Assembly: GCA_018713145.1 (NCBI GenBank)
Contig: DVFP01000029.1
Coordinates: 1-64,000 of the forward strand
Origin: Candidatus Scybalocola faecavium
GTDB lineage: Bacteria; Bacillota; Clostridia; Lachnospirales; Lachnospiraceae
Reading direction: 5' to 3'
Length of the DNA stretch: 64,000 nt
Below are positions 46,114 through 54,034 of this stretch, in pieces. The notes under the pieces were generated by a model. That model was not told where the DNA came from and did not search any database. It saw nothing but the letters and a program-made list of their open reading frames with translations. The position numbers and the translations under genes were made by a program. Every line of letters begins with the position of its first letter. Position 1 is the first letter of the stretch.

Positions 46114-46155
46114 GGGGCTGTGAAGGGGGCTGGTTAGCTTCTTTTTCACAGCCCC
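46114..46155 (+). terminator. Hairpin terminator before yaaA
   Basis: GGGGCTGTGAA (46114-46124) pairs with TTCACAGCCCC (46145-46155); the T-rich part (CTTCTTTTT) is in the loop, so on the opposite strand or in this one the efficiency is uncertain. Confidence 0.5.
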
Positions 46156-46211
46156 TTGGCCTAATCTGCAAGCTGAAAAAATTGGATTTTAAGTTAGATA
46201 GAGGTGCGTAT

Positions 46212-46967
46212 ATGATGAGGATGATCATTTCCCCGGCTAAGAAGATGAATATAGACACAGACAGTATTGCCTGGCAGGAGCTGCCGGTTTTTTTGCCTAA
46301 GACACGCGAGCTTTGCGCCAGACTTCAGGAAATGTCCTATGAAGAACTGAAAAAGCTGTGGAAATGCAACGATTCCATAGCATCGTTAAATGCAGAACGG
46401 TTAACTCACATGGATCTGGAGCATGGTCTTACCCCGGCGGTGGTGTCTTATGAGGGAATCGCATTTCAGTATATGGCTCCCAGTGTATTTACCGATGATG
46501 AACTGGCTTATGTCCAGGAGCATCTTCGTATTTTGTCCGGATTTTACGGTATACTTAAGCCTTTGGACGGCGTAACCCCTTACCGCCTTGAAATGCAGGC
46601 AAAACTCACTATGGGAGATAAAAAAGATCTTTACGCTTATTGGGGAGACACTCTAGCCGCAGAGCTTTTTAAGGAAACCGACTGTATCATTAATTTGGCG
46701 TCCAAAGAGTACAGCCAGTGTATTTCCAAATATGTACCGGAAGCTACCCGCTTTATTACCTGTGTGTTTGGAGAGGAAAAAGACGGTAAGATCATAGAAA
46801 AGGGGACTATGTGCAAAATGGCCCGGGGAGAGATGGTACGCTACATGGCCCAGCATCAGATCACAGACCCAGAACAGATCCAATCCTTTGACCGGCTGGA
46901 TTACCGGTTCAGGCCGGACCGGTCCGATGATAAGGTCTGGGTGTTTTGTAAGGAGAGGAGAATGTAA
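46212..46967 (+). CDS. yaaA: YaaA peroxide-stress protein (DUF328)
   Basis: 251 residues, usual length. MIISPAKKMN at the start, YEGIAFQYM, LRILSGFYGILKPLDGVTPYRLEMQ and NLASKEYSQ are diagnostic of YaaA, a DNA-binding protein that limits free iron damage under hydrogen peroxide in E. coli. GAGGTG at 46201-46206 fits the ATG at 46212. The stop is directly followed by the ATG of the next gene, so the two are translated together. Confidence 0.92.
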   Translation: MMRMIISPAKKMNIDTDSIAWQELPVFLPKTRELCARLQEMSYEELKKLWKCNDSIASLNAERLTHMDLEHGLTPAVVSYEGIAFQYMAPSVFTDDELAYVQEHLRILSGFYGILKPLDGVTPYRLEMQAKLTMGDKKDLYAYWGDTLAAELFKETDCIINLASKEYSQCISKYVPEATRFITCVFGEEKDGKIIEKGTMCKMARGEMVRYMAQHQITDPEQIQSFDRLDYRFRPDRSDDKVWVFCKERRM

Positions 46968-48788
46968 ATGAAAAAAATCGAGGGATCACCTAAAAATTTG
47001 AAGCAGCTGCTGCAAAATACCAAATATTCTATTCATTATTATCAGAGGGAGTATATGTGGCAACGTAAGCATATCGAAGAGCTGATGGAGGATCTTACGT
47101 CTGAATTTCTGGAGTATTACCATCCGGGGGATGAAAGACCGGCAGTAGCAGATTACGGCGTCTATTTTATGGGTTCGATCGTACTTGCTGGCAGGGAAAA
47201 TGCTATTATTGACGGTCAGCAGAGACTTTCCTCTCTTACACTGCTTTTAGTCTATTTGAATAACCGGCTTAATGCTCTGGGTCAAAGCTATAATATGATC
47301 CAAACGATGATTTTCTCCGAGTCTTATGGAACAAAATCATTTAACATTAATGTAAGTGATCGCCAGGACTGCATGGAGGCGATTTTTAATAATAAAGATT
47401 TTGATATTACTGACGCGGCGGAATCGGTGTGTAATCTTTACGGAAGATACCGGGATATTCAGGAGGTATTTCCGGAAGAGATTACCGATGATATGCTTCT
47501 GCATTTCTGCGATTGGCTGGCAGAAAAGGTATACTTTATTGAAATTGTGGCAACTACCGAACAGGATGCCCACAAAATCTTTGTCACAATGAATGACCGG
47601 GGCCTTAATCTTACTTCAACAGAGATGCTGAAGGGATATGTGCTTTCAGAGATCCAGTCGGATACGGAACGGGAAAAGTTAAATGATCTTTGGAAGAATC
47701 AGGTCCTTGCCTTGAAGAAAGACGATGACAAAGGCGATGAAACATTTATTAAGGCATGGCTGAGAGCTCATTACGCAGAAACGATTCGTGAAACAAAAGC
47801 AGGCGCAGTGAATAAAGATTTTGATATTATTGGCGGCCCTTTCCATAAATGGGTTCGGGATGAAAGAACTAAGCTTGGACTTAATACTTCACAGGATTAT
47901 GAATTGTTCATAAAAAAATTCTCCAAATTTGCCCAAGTCTATTTATATATCCGCCATGGGGAAGCAGTCTTTGCCGAAGAAACAAAGTATGTCTATTATA
48001 ATGCCCAAGTCAACTTCACATTTCAGCCTCAGTTATTGCTGGCTCCAATCTGTTATGAGGATCCCTGGCCTGTGGTCATTGAGAAAATAAATCTGACTGC
48101 CAGATTTATAGACATTCTCATTGTTTCAAGAGTTACCAATTACCGATCTGTAGACTATAGTACCATTAAGAACTTTGTATTTAATGTGACTAAAGATATT
48201 CGGATGACGGATGTTCCGACATTGAAAGAAAAGCTAAGGCAGCAGTATGTAAGCCTGGATTTTCATCCGGAGTTATCTCTGGCGGACCTGAGGCTGAACA
48301 GCTTTACTAAAAAATATATTAAAAATATACTGGCCCGGGTTACAGGATTTATTGAGGAGCAGACCGGTGTGACTTCAAATTACTGCGACTATATGAACAC
48401 CAAAACAAAAAATCCTTTTGAGATTGAACATATCATTGCCGATCATTATGAATGGTTTATAGAGGAATACACGGATCCGGATGATTTTAAACGTTGGAGA
48501 AACAGCATTGGCGCATTACTTCTTTTACATAAAAATATTAATGCCAGTCTTAGTGATGCCAGGTATGATTACAAGCTTCAAAAGTATTGTTCAAATGAAG
48601 GCAATATTTATACAGAATCCCTGGGACCATCAGCATATCAAAATAATCCGGGATTTCAAAGATTTATTAAAGAAAATCACCTGGATTTTAAACCGTATAC
48701 CCATTTTGGAAAAGCGGAGATTTTGCAACGGATCGCAGTGCTTACAGAACTTGTTAAGATGATATGGAACGATGCTATGTTTCAGTAA
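46968..48788 (+). CDS. GmrSD-like protein with DUF262 and DUF1524 domains
   Basis: 606 residues. The N-terminal DUF262 has the motif IIDGQQRLSSL (Asp 82), with YQREYMW (about 26) before it and FVTMNDRGLNLTSTEMLKGY (split over 200-220) after it; the C-terminal DUF1524 has an HNH-type FEIEHIIADH (Glu 487, His 488) and NSIGALLLLHKNIN. These are the parts of GmrSD, the NTP-dependent enzyme that cuts glucosylated phage DNA, and of related defence proteins. Here both are in one chain, as in many single-chain members. The gene follows yaaA without a gap. Defence function is inferred from family only; the pairing with yaaA is unusual. Confidence 0.85.
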   Translation: MKKIEGSPKNLKQLLQNTKYSIHYYQREYMWQRKHIEELMEDLTSEFLEYYHPGDERPAVADYGVYFMGSIVLAGRENAIIDGQQRLSSLTLLLVYLNNRLNALGQSYNMIQTMIFSESYGTKSFNINVSDRQDCMEAIFNNKDFDITDAAESVCNLYGRYRDIQEVFPEEITDDMLLHFCDWLAEKVYFIEIVATTEQDAHKIFVTMNDRGLNLTSTEMLKGYVLSEIQSDTEREKLNDLWKNQVLALKKDDDKGDETFIKAWLRAHYAETIRETKAGAVNKDFDIIGGPFHKWVRDERTKLGLNTSQDYELFIKKFSKFAQVYLYIRHGEAVFAEETKYVYYNAQVNFTFQPQLLLAPICYEDPWPVVIEKINLTARFIDILIVSRVTNYRSVDYSTIKNFVFNVTKDIRMTDVPTLKEKLRQQYVSLDFHPELSLADLRLNSFTKKYIKNILARVTGFIEEQTGVTSNYCDYMNTKTKNPFEIEHIIADHYEWFIEEYTDPDDFKRWRNSIGALLLLHKNINASLSDARYDYKLQKYCSNEGNIYTESLGPSAYQNNPGFQRFIKENHLDFKPYTHFGKAEILQRIAVLTELVKMIWNDAMFQ

Positions 48789-48821
48789 ATAATTTTAATA
48801 CTGAGGAAAGAAGATTAAACC

Positions 48822-49109
48822 ATGAAAACAAAAATTTTTAAATTTACAGGCTGTGATAAAACCCAGCTGCCGGCCATATTATGGCTGTCGAAAGAAGAGC
48901 CTGAGGCTTTGATCCAGCTGACCCATGGGATGACAGAGCATAAGGTAAGATGCCGCCTGAAAATGTCAGGGCAAAAAGTTGTGGATTTTCGTTTGATGGA
49001 GAAGGCCCGCCATACCGTGCTTCATGAAGAGAAATGCGGTGCCGCTGGAAACGCCCGGGCGATGATCTGCCGCTGGGTGATGGGGCCTTTGTCCCAGGCG
49101 AAGAGGTGA
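48822..49109 (+). pseudogene. Alpha/beta-hydrolase remnant with an internal deletion
   Basis: A 95-residue frame. Residues 1-40 (LPAILWLSKEEPEALIQLTHGMTEH) match the start of monoacylglycerol-lipase/S33-type hydrolases including the HGMTEH oxyanion region. Residues 60-90 (MEKARHTVLHEEK and ARAMICRWV) match the C-terminal part with the catalytic histidine. About 200 residues between them, including the GxSxG nucleophile, are missing. The frame is preserved across the join. The product cannot be a working hydrolase. Confidence 0.7.
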
Positions 49110-49115
49110 ACCCTA

Positions 49116-49667
49116 ATGAAAGTCATATGTTATGGAGATTCCAATACTTACGGCTATGATCCCAGGTCTTATTTTGGCGGTCGGTATGACAGTGATCATC
49201 GCTGGACGGATATTCTTGGCCGTAGGACCGGATGGAATATAGAAAATCAGGGGATGAATGGCCGGGAAATTCCCGGAGTGCCGGTGCATTTTTCTGAGGA
49301 TACGGATCTGCTGATTATTATGCTTGGAACTAATGATCTTCTTCAGGGCCGCAGTGTGGAAATCACTGTAAAAAGGATGGAACAGTTTTTACTTCATACG
49401 GGATTAGAATGGGACAAGATTCTGCTTATTGCCCCGCCGCCTATGAGGGAGGGGGCCTGGGTGACAGATCCACGTTTGGTGAAGGCCTCCCTGTCATTGG
49501 CAGATGCCTATCAACAGCTTGCTTTGACGATGGGGATTCATTTTGCCAACGCAGGAGACTGGAATATTTCCCTGGCCTTTGACGGAGTACACTTTACAGA
49601 GGATGGACACACAGCTTTCGCCAGAGGGCTTTCCCTGCTTCTTTCAGACGGGAGTTTTTTGGCATAA
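49116..49667 (+). CDS. SGNH/GDSL-family hydrolase
   Basis: 183 residues. All four SGNH blocks are present: GDSN (7-10), a Gly in NQGMNGREI, GTND (71-74) and DGVHF (Asp 156, His 159). There is no signal peptide, so it is cytoplasmic. Such enzymes deacylate small esters or sugar acetyl groups; the substrate is unknown. The start lies seven bases after the hydrolase remnant, and GAGGTGAACC overlaps that remnant's end, so the two were once in one operon. Confidence 0.88.
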   Translation: MKVICYGDSNTYGYDPRSYFGGRYDSDHRWTDILGRRTGWNIENQGMNGREIPGVPVHFSEDTDLLIIMLGTNDLLQGRSVEITVKRMEQFLLHTGLEWDKILLIAPPPMREGAWVTDPRLVKASLSLADAYQQLALTMGIHFANAGDWNISLAFDGVHFTEDGHTAFARGLSLLLSDGSFLA

Positions 49668-49715
49668 TTTAACTCTATCCTAATGAAAATGCAGGTTAAA
49701 CAGGATTTAAAACTA

Positions 49716-49743
49716 TTGACATCCCGTTTTCCAACTATATAAT
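49716..49743 (+). promoter_or_regulatory. Consensus promoter of the NifX/FKBP fusion gene
   Basis: TTGACA (49716-49721), 16-base spacer, TATAAT (49738-49743), with transcription expected near 49750. Confidence 0.87.
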
Positions 49744-49756
49744 AAGAGTTGTATCG

Positions 49757-49772
49757 GTTCAGCTTGCTGAAC
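49757..49772. promoter_or_regulatory. Palindrome GTTCAGCTTGCTGAAC just after the promoter
   Basis: A perfect inverted repeat starting 13 bases after the -10 box, at the expected 5' end of the message. It resembles the palindromes at 52013-52028 and 58118-58133. It could be an operator or a 5' stem that protects the RNA. Confidence 0.5.
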
Positions 49773-49836
49773 GATCATTGAACTTTATGCCGTGGAAGGC
49801 ACGGCGCAACCATATATGAAAGTTGAGGATTTTAAA

Positions 49837-50769
49837 ATGAAAATTGCAGTAACATACGATAATGGAAATATTTTTCAGCACTTTGGAAGAACAGAGTCTT
49901 TCAAGGTCTATGATGTGGAAGATAATAAGGTCGTCTCCAGTGAAGTATTATTATCTAATGGCGTAGGCCACGGCGCTTTAGCCGGACTTCTGGCAGACCA
50001 TAAGATCGATGTGCTGATCTGCGGAGGGATTGGCGGCGGCGCTCAGGCAGCCCTTGCTCAGGCCGGAGTGGAACTGGTTGCCGGCGCCCAGGGAGATGCG
50101 GATCAGGCTGTAGAGGCTTATTTGAAAGGTGAGCTTGTATCTACCGGTGCAAATTGCGACCACCATCACGGTGAAGATCATGCCTGCGGCGACCATGGCT
50201 GCGGCCACCATGAAGAGGGCCATAGCTGCGGCGGTCACCATGAGGAAGGTCATGGCTGCGGCCACCATGAAGATGATGGCTGCGGATCAGGCTGCGGAAG
50301 CAGCTGCGGCGGCGGATGCGGCGCGTCAGCACCCTCTATTACAGGACCCAATGTAGGAAAAACTTGCCGTGCCCACTATAGAGGAACATTTAATGACGGG
50401 ACTCAGTTTGATTCCTCTTATGACCGTGGCGAGCCTTTGGAATTTGTCTGCGGCGCAGGACAGATGATCCGTGGTTTTGATGCAGCAGTTGCCAATATGG
50501 AAGTGGGACAGATCATTGATGTCCATCTTATGCCGGAGGAAGCCTATGGTATGCCGGATCCCAACGCAGTTCTTACTTTTGAGATTGCTCAGCTTCCGGG
50601 CTCCGAGGATCTGACTGTAGGTCAGCAGGTATATTTGTCGAATCAGTATGGCCAGCCGTTTCCGGTAAAGGTAACAGCTAAGGATGATGTAAATATTACA
50701 CTGGATGCCAATCATGAAATGGCAGGAAAGGAATTAAATTTCAGAATTGAGCTTGTTGAAGTAAAATAA
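49837..50769 (+). CDS. Fusion of NifX/NifB-type cofactor-binding domain, His/Cys-rich metal linker and FKBP (SlyD-type) isomerase
   Basis: 310 residues. Residues 1-100 form a dinitrogenase iron-molybdenum cofactor-binding domain (MKIAVTYDNGNIFQHFG, VLICGGIGGGAQAAL). Residues 104-163 are a metal-binding stretch dense in His and Cys (HHHGEDHACG, CGHHEEGHSCGGHH, CGSGCGSSCGGGCG). Residues 165-310 are an FKBP-type peptidyl-prolyl isomerase of SlyD form (YRGTFNDGTQFDSSYDRGEP, MIRGFDAAVANMEVGQ, EEAYGMPDPNAV). SlyD proteins combine an isomerase with a metal-binding tail used in hydrogenase maturation; here the metal part is internal. GAGGAT at 49825-49830 fixes the start at 49837. There are no nif genes in the window, so a metal storage or delivery role is more likely than nitrogen fixation. 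Confidence 0.88.
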   Translation: MKIAVTYDNGNIFQHFGRTESFKVYDVEDNKVVSSEVLLSNGVGHGALAGLLADHKIDVLICGGIGGGAQAALAQAGVELVAGAQGDADQAVEAYLKGELVSTGANCDHHHGEDHACGDHGCGHHEEGHSCGGHHEEGHGCGHHEDDGCGSGCGSSCGGGCGASAPSITGPNVGKTCRAHYRGTFNDGTQFDSSYDRGEPLEFVCGAGQMIRGFDAAVANMEVGQIIDVHLMPEEAYGMPDPNAVLTFEIAQLPGSEDLTVGQQVYLSNQYGQPFPVKVTAKDDVNITLDANHEMAGKELNFRIELVEVK

Positions 50770-50783
50770 GGGGAACCCGTCTG

Positions 50784-50832
50784 GCCGGTGGGGAGTGATG
50801 GAACAGATCCAGTCATTCCCTTCCGGCTTTTT
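50784..50832 (+). terminator. Terminator after the NifX/FKBP gene
   Basis: GCCGG...GGGAGTGAT pairs with GTCATTCCC...CCGGC, followed by TTTTTG. Confidence 0.8.
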
Positions 50833-50852
50833 GATGTTTGGAGGTGCAAAGT

Positions 50853-51935
50853 ATGTGTGGTGGAGAAAAATCTGAAAAGGTATTAAATGATGACCAATGT
50901 TTTCAGTGGCAGGTCACATATGATGGAAACTTTTGGGGAAACACAGGGCCAGCCGGCCGGGAGATTCCTGTGGGGAAATGTTTTTCCTGGGGCAATGAGT
51001 CCTGGTTTGTTCCGGCAGTTTATTTATGTGACAAAGGGCTGGTGACGGATTTATGCCTTTGTGTTGATGCTGAGGAAATTAAGGCATTTATTCACCGCTG
51101 GAATTTGCTGGATCAAAGTGACCGGGAATTTTCTTTAGAGGAACAGGAGCGAATACAAAATGAAAATCCTTTAAATGCCGAGATTGCTCCTTCCGTGATT
51201 TTAAATGGGGCAAGTCTTGGGCGGGATCATAGCTGCGGCATATCCTGGATTCCGGAAAGCTGTGGGGCTGGGGAGAATCAAGAGAAAGCGGAGAATGTGT
51301 TAAGACATTATAAGCTGGATCCTTCCTTTGGATGGGCTATTCACCGCCAGTGTTTTTTATGGCCGGATGCCTGGAAAATTTCTGAAAAATTTTCGGAGCA
51401 GCTGGAAAAATCACCGGAGACGTTGATCAAGTCTTTAGAACTGTCTCTGGAGCGGGAGCCGGTTCAGATTTCCGGCGTTTCCTTTTCCACGCCAAAGGCC
51501 GGCGATGTGATTTCCTTTACCCATCCGGTCACACTGGAAAAACACCAGATTAAAGTTCATCGCTGTGAGATCCAGCAAATATCCCAGGACGATTTTCATG
51601 ATAAAAATGTAGAATACCCAACCTGGTATCAGACAATGGTTTATACCATGGATCCGGAACTGTCGGACCGGGAATTTTTCCTTCGGGATGCCGGGAATGG
51701 GGACGGTCCCCGAATAAAAATGGAAAATAATGGAGAAGACCGTGTTGCAGGTGCGGCGGCCATTGCCGTGATTGGCGGGGCAGATGGGACTGCGACAATA
51801 ACGCTGCCTGGAGAGACGCAAAAAAAATCTCACGCAGCCTGCTCCTCCCTGTATTTTCATTTGCTGGATCAGATCCGGTGGATCATGTATTTTTTCAAAA
51901 AGCCTGTGGAGGATATAACCGTAACACTGGTGTAA
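50853..51935 (+). CDS. Uncharacterised protein with an OadB-like GGADG motif
   Basis: About 360 residues, no signal peptide, rich in Trp and Cys in the first half (WQVTYDGNFWG, WGNESWFVPAVYLCD). No family is recognised. Near residue 310 it carries AAAIAVIGGADGTATITL, resembling the IGIIGGADGPT motif of sodium-pumping decarboxylase beta subunits, but outside a membrane context. GGAGGTG at 50840-50846 sets the ATG at 50853. It is preceded by a terminator and followed by a structured repeat, so it is probably a single-gene unit. Confidence 0.6.
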   Translation: MCGGEKSEKVLNDDQCFQWQVTYDGNFWGNTGPAGREIPVGKCFSWGNESWFVPAVYLCDKGLVTDLCLCVDAEEIKAFIHRWNLLDQSDREFSLEEQERIQNENPLNAEIAPSVILNGASLGRDHSCGISWIPESCGAGENQEKAENVLRHYKLDPSFGWAIHRQCFLWPDAWKISEKFSEQLEKSPETLIKSLELSLEREPVQISGVSFSTPKAGDVISFTHPVTLEKHQIKVHRCEIQQISQDDFHDKNVEYPTWYQTMVYTMDPELSDREFFLRDAGNGDGPRIKMENNGEDRVAGAAAIAVIGGADGTATITLPGETQKKSHAACSSLYFHLLDQIRWIMYFFKKPVEDITVTLV

Positions 51936-52005
51936 CAGATGGCGGGATCAAAGCACCTGTTTACCCCGAAAACCGTTTACCGTAAAAACCATAACATTCA
52001 TGAAA

Positions 52006-52134
52006 TGTAACAGTTCAGCTAGCTGAACTGTTACATGCAAAAATCCATGCAAAATCGCCTGTGGCGATGGATTTTTGCACGCCTGAGTCATTTTTTCACG
52101 GTCTGCGCAGTAAATGCGCAGACCTGGCTGAACT
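52006..52134 (+). repeat. Structured repeat family, copy 1 (most complete)
   Basis: In order: P1, a 30-bp perfect palindrome (52006-52035, core GTTCAGCTAGCTGAAC); P2, a hairpin of TGCAAAAATCCAT with ATGGATTTTTGCA (52036-52079) and an inner TCGCC/GGCGA stem; linker CGCCTGAGTCATTTTTTCACG; P3, GTCTGCGCA with TGCGCAGAC (52101-52123); then CTGGCTGAAC. This occupies most of the 283-base gap between two genes. Confidence 0.8.
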
Positions 52135-52153
52135 ATTGCCATGAAATTTTCTA

Positions 52154-52182
52154 TTGTGTATTTTTATGCAGTGTGTTACTAT
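52154..52182 (+). promoter_or_regulatory. Possible promoter of the YfcC gene
   Basis: TTGTGT (52154-52159), 17-base spacer, TACTAT (52177-52182), 36 bases before the ATG at 52219. Confidence 0.5.
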
Positions 52183-52218
52183 AGTGGCTGCATATTTATG
52201 AAGAAGGAGATATGAGTT

Positions 52219-53967
52219 ATGTTATGGAAAAAGAAAAATGGGGCTGCGGCTACGGCAAAAAGAGATCTGACAAAGATTAAAACGCCCCATACTTATGCGA
52301 TTATCTTTTTTGTGGTCCTTGCATGCTGGATCCTGACATATTTGATTCCGGCAGGAAAGTTCAGTACCCATACCATTGAGTATACGGATGCCAATGGGGA
52401 GACGGCCACAAGGACCGTGCTTATGGCAGATACTTTCCGCTACAGTTATAATCTGGATACGGATTTTGTAGCCAATGCTTTAAATGAGATCCGCCAGGAT
52501 CCTTCCCTTATGGAAGAGCTTGAGGTGGATGAACAGGCCCTTACGGCGCTCATGGAAACCGATTCTTCCCAGTGGACTCAAGCAGATCTGGATGCGGTTG
52601 GCCTCAGCGATGATGAAATGTACAGTCTGTATGGCGAAGACTTTTACGATACCAGTAAAAAGCTCCATAAAACGGCAAAGGTTTGGGGAACAGAGGATTT
52701 TGGCGGCTTTGGTTTCCTGAATTATGTTTTTGAAGGACTTGTCAGCGGAGACCGTTCCGGCTCTGCAGTAGGTATTTGTGCCCTGATTCTTGTAGTTGGA
52801 GGCGCCTTTGGTATTATTATGAAAACCGGCGCCATTGATGCAGGTATTTATGCGTTTATTAAGAAAACCAAGGGACTGGAACGGCTGGCGCTGCCCTTAC
52901 TGTTTATTTTATTCTCTCTTGGTGGAGCCACCTTTGGTATGGCGGAAGAATGTATTCCATTTGCTATGATCATGGTGCCTTTTGTCATTGCTTTAGGTTA
53001 CGACTCTATTGTGGCCGTGACTGTGACTTATGTGGCCTCCCAGGTGGGAAATGCTGCTTCCTGGATGAGTCCTTTTTCTGTGGCAGTGGCTCAGGGGATT
53101 GCCGGTGTCCCGGTGCTTTCAGGAGCGACTTTCCGTTTGATTATGTGGGTAGTAGTTACCCTGGCGGCAGCGGCATTTATGATGGTCTATGCCGAGCGGA
53201 TCCGCAAGCATCCGGAGAAATCTGTTGTTCATGCCGGAGATGCCTATTTCCGGGACCGCCTGGATGCTGTAACAGAGGAAGAGAAAGAGTTTAATCTGGG
53301 CCATAAGCTGGTTCTTTTAGAAATGCTGGCAGTCCTGATCTGGATCATCTGGGGCGTGACCCAGAGAGGCTTTTATATTCCGGAGATTGCTTCCCAGTTT
53401 TTTGTTATGGGATTTGTGGCCGGTGTGACAGCCATTATCTTTAAGTTAAATGGAATGACCATTAACGGTATGGCATCTGCATTTCAGGGCGGTGTATCGG
53501 ATCTGGCCGGGACTGCTGTCGTTGTAGGTATGGCGAAAGGTATCCTGCTTGTTCTTGGAGGTTCTGATGCGGACATGCCATCCACATTAAATACGATTTT
53601 ACATGCCATTGGAACAGTGCTCCAAGGCGTTCCGGCATTTATCGGCGCCTGGTTTATGTACATATTCCAAAGCTTATTTAATTTGGTAGTTACATCCAAT
53701 TCCGGACAGGCAGCATTGACGATGCCGATCATGGCACCGTTATCCGATCTGGTAGGGGTGCCGAGACAGATCGCCGTTTTGGCTTATCAGCTGGGCGCCG
53801 GTTTTGTGGATGCTTTTACTCCCGTATCTGCCAGCCTGATCGGTGTTCTTGGCGTTGCCCGGATCGAGTGGGGAAAATGGGCCAAGTTCCAGATTAAAAT
53901 GCAGGCCTTTTTCTTCCTCATGGGTACAGTGATCATTGCCATTGCTGTGGCCATAAACTTTCAGTAA
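52219..53967 (+). CDS. YfcC-family membrane transporter
   Basis: 582 residues with about 12 hydrophobic helices. KIKTPHTYAIIFFVVLACWI and LTYLIPAG at the N-terminus and the glycine-rich SLGGATFGMAEECIPF are typical of YfcC proteins, a branch of the IT/AbgT-like secondary carriers related to arginine/ornithine and C4-dicarboxylate transporters. An 110-residue hydrophilic loop between helices 1 and 2 is longer than usual. The substrate is not clear; the isoaspartyl dipeptidase gene downstream suggests a peptide or amino acid. AAGGAGAT lies upstream of the ATG. Confidence 0.88.
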   Translation: MLWKKKNGAAATAKRDLTKIKTPHTYAIIFFVVLACWILTYLIPAGKFSTHTIEYTDANGETATRTVLMADTFRYSYNLDTDFVANALNEIRQDPSLMEELEVDEQALTALMETDSSQWTQADLDAVGLSDDEMYSLYGEDFYDTSKKLHKTAKVWGTEDFGGFGFLNYVFEGLVSGDRSGSAVGICALILVVGGAFGIIMKTGAIDAGIYAFIKKTKGLERLALPLLFILFSLGGATFGMAEECIPFAMIMVPFVIALGYDSIVAVTVTYVASQVGNAASWMSPFSVAVAQGIAGVPVLSGATFRLIMWVVVTLAAAAFMMVYAERIRKHPEKSVVHAGDAYFRDRLDAVTEEEKEFNLGHKLVLLEMLAVLIWIIWGVTQRGFYIPEIASQFFVMGFVAGVTAIIFKLNGMTINGMASAFQGGVSDLAGTAVVVGMAKGILLVLGGSDADMPSTLNTILHAIGTVLQGVPAFIGAWFMYIFQSLFNLVVTSNSGQAALTMPIMAPLSDLVGVPRQIAVLAYQLGAGFVDAFTPVSASLIGVLGVARIEWGKWAKFQIKMQAFFFLMGTVIIAIAVAINFQ

Positions 53968-53970
53968 ATG

Positions 53971-53997
53971 AACATGCCGCGCTTTGCGCGGCATGTT
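53971..53997 (+). terminator. Hairpin after the YfcC gene
   Basis: AACATGCCGCGC and GCGCGGCATGTT pair perfectly with a three-base loop. No long T-run follows, so iadA may be partly co-transcribed. Confidence 0.7.
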
Positions 53998-54034
53998 TGC
54001 ATTGGGGCTTTGAATTAAAGTAAGGAGGATGGAT

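Noticed and set aside
49837..50769. Nitrogen-fixation gene
   Set aside because: Only the NifX-type domain is shared; no nif genes are nearby and the fusion to FKBP points to another metal role.
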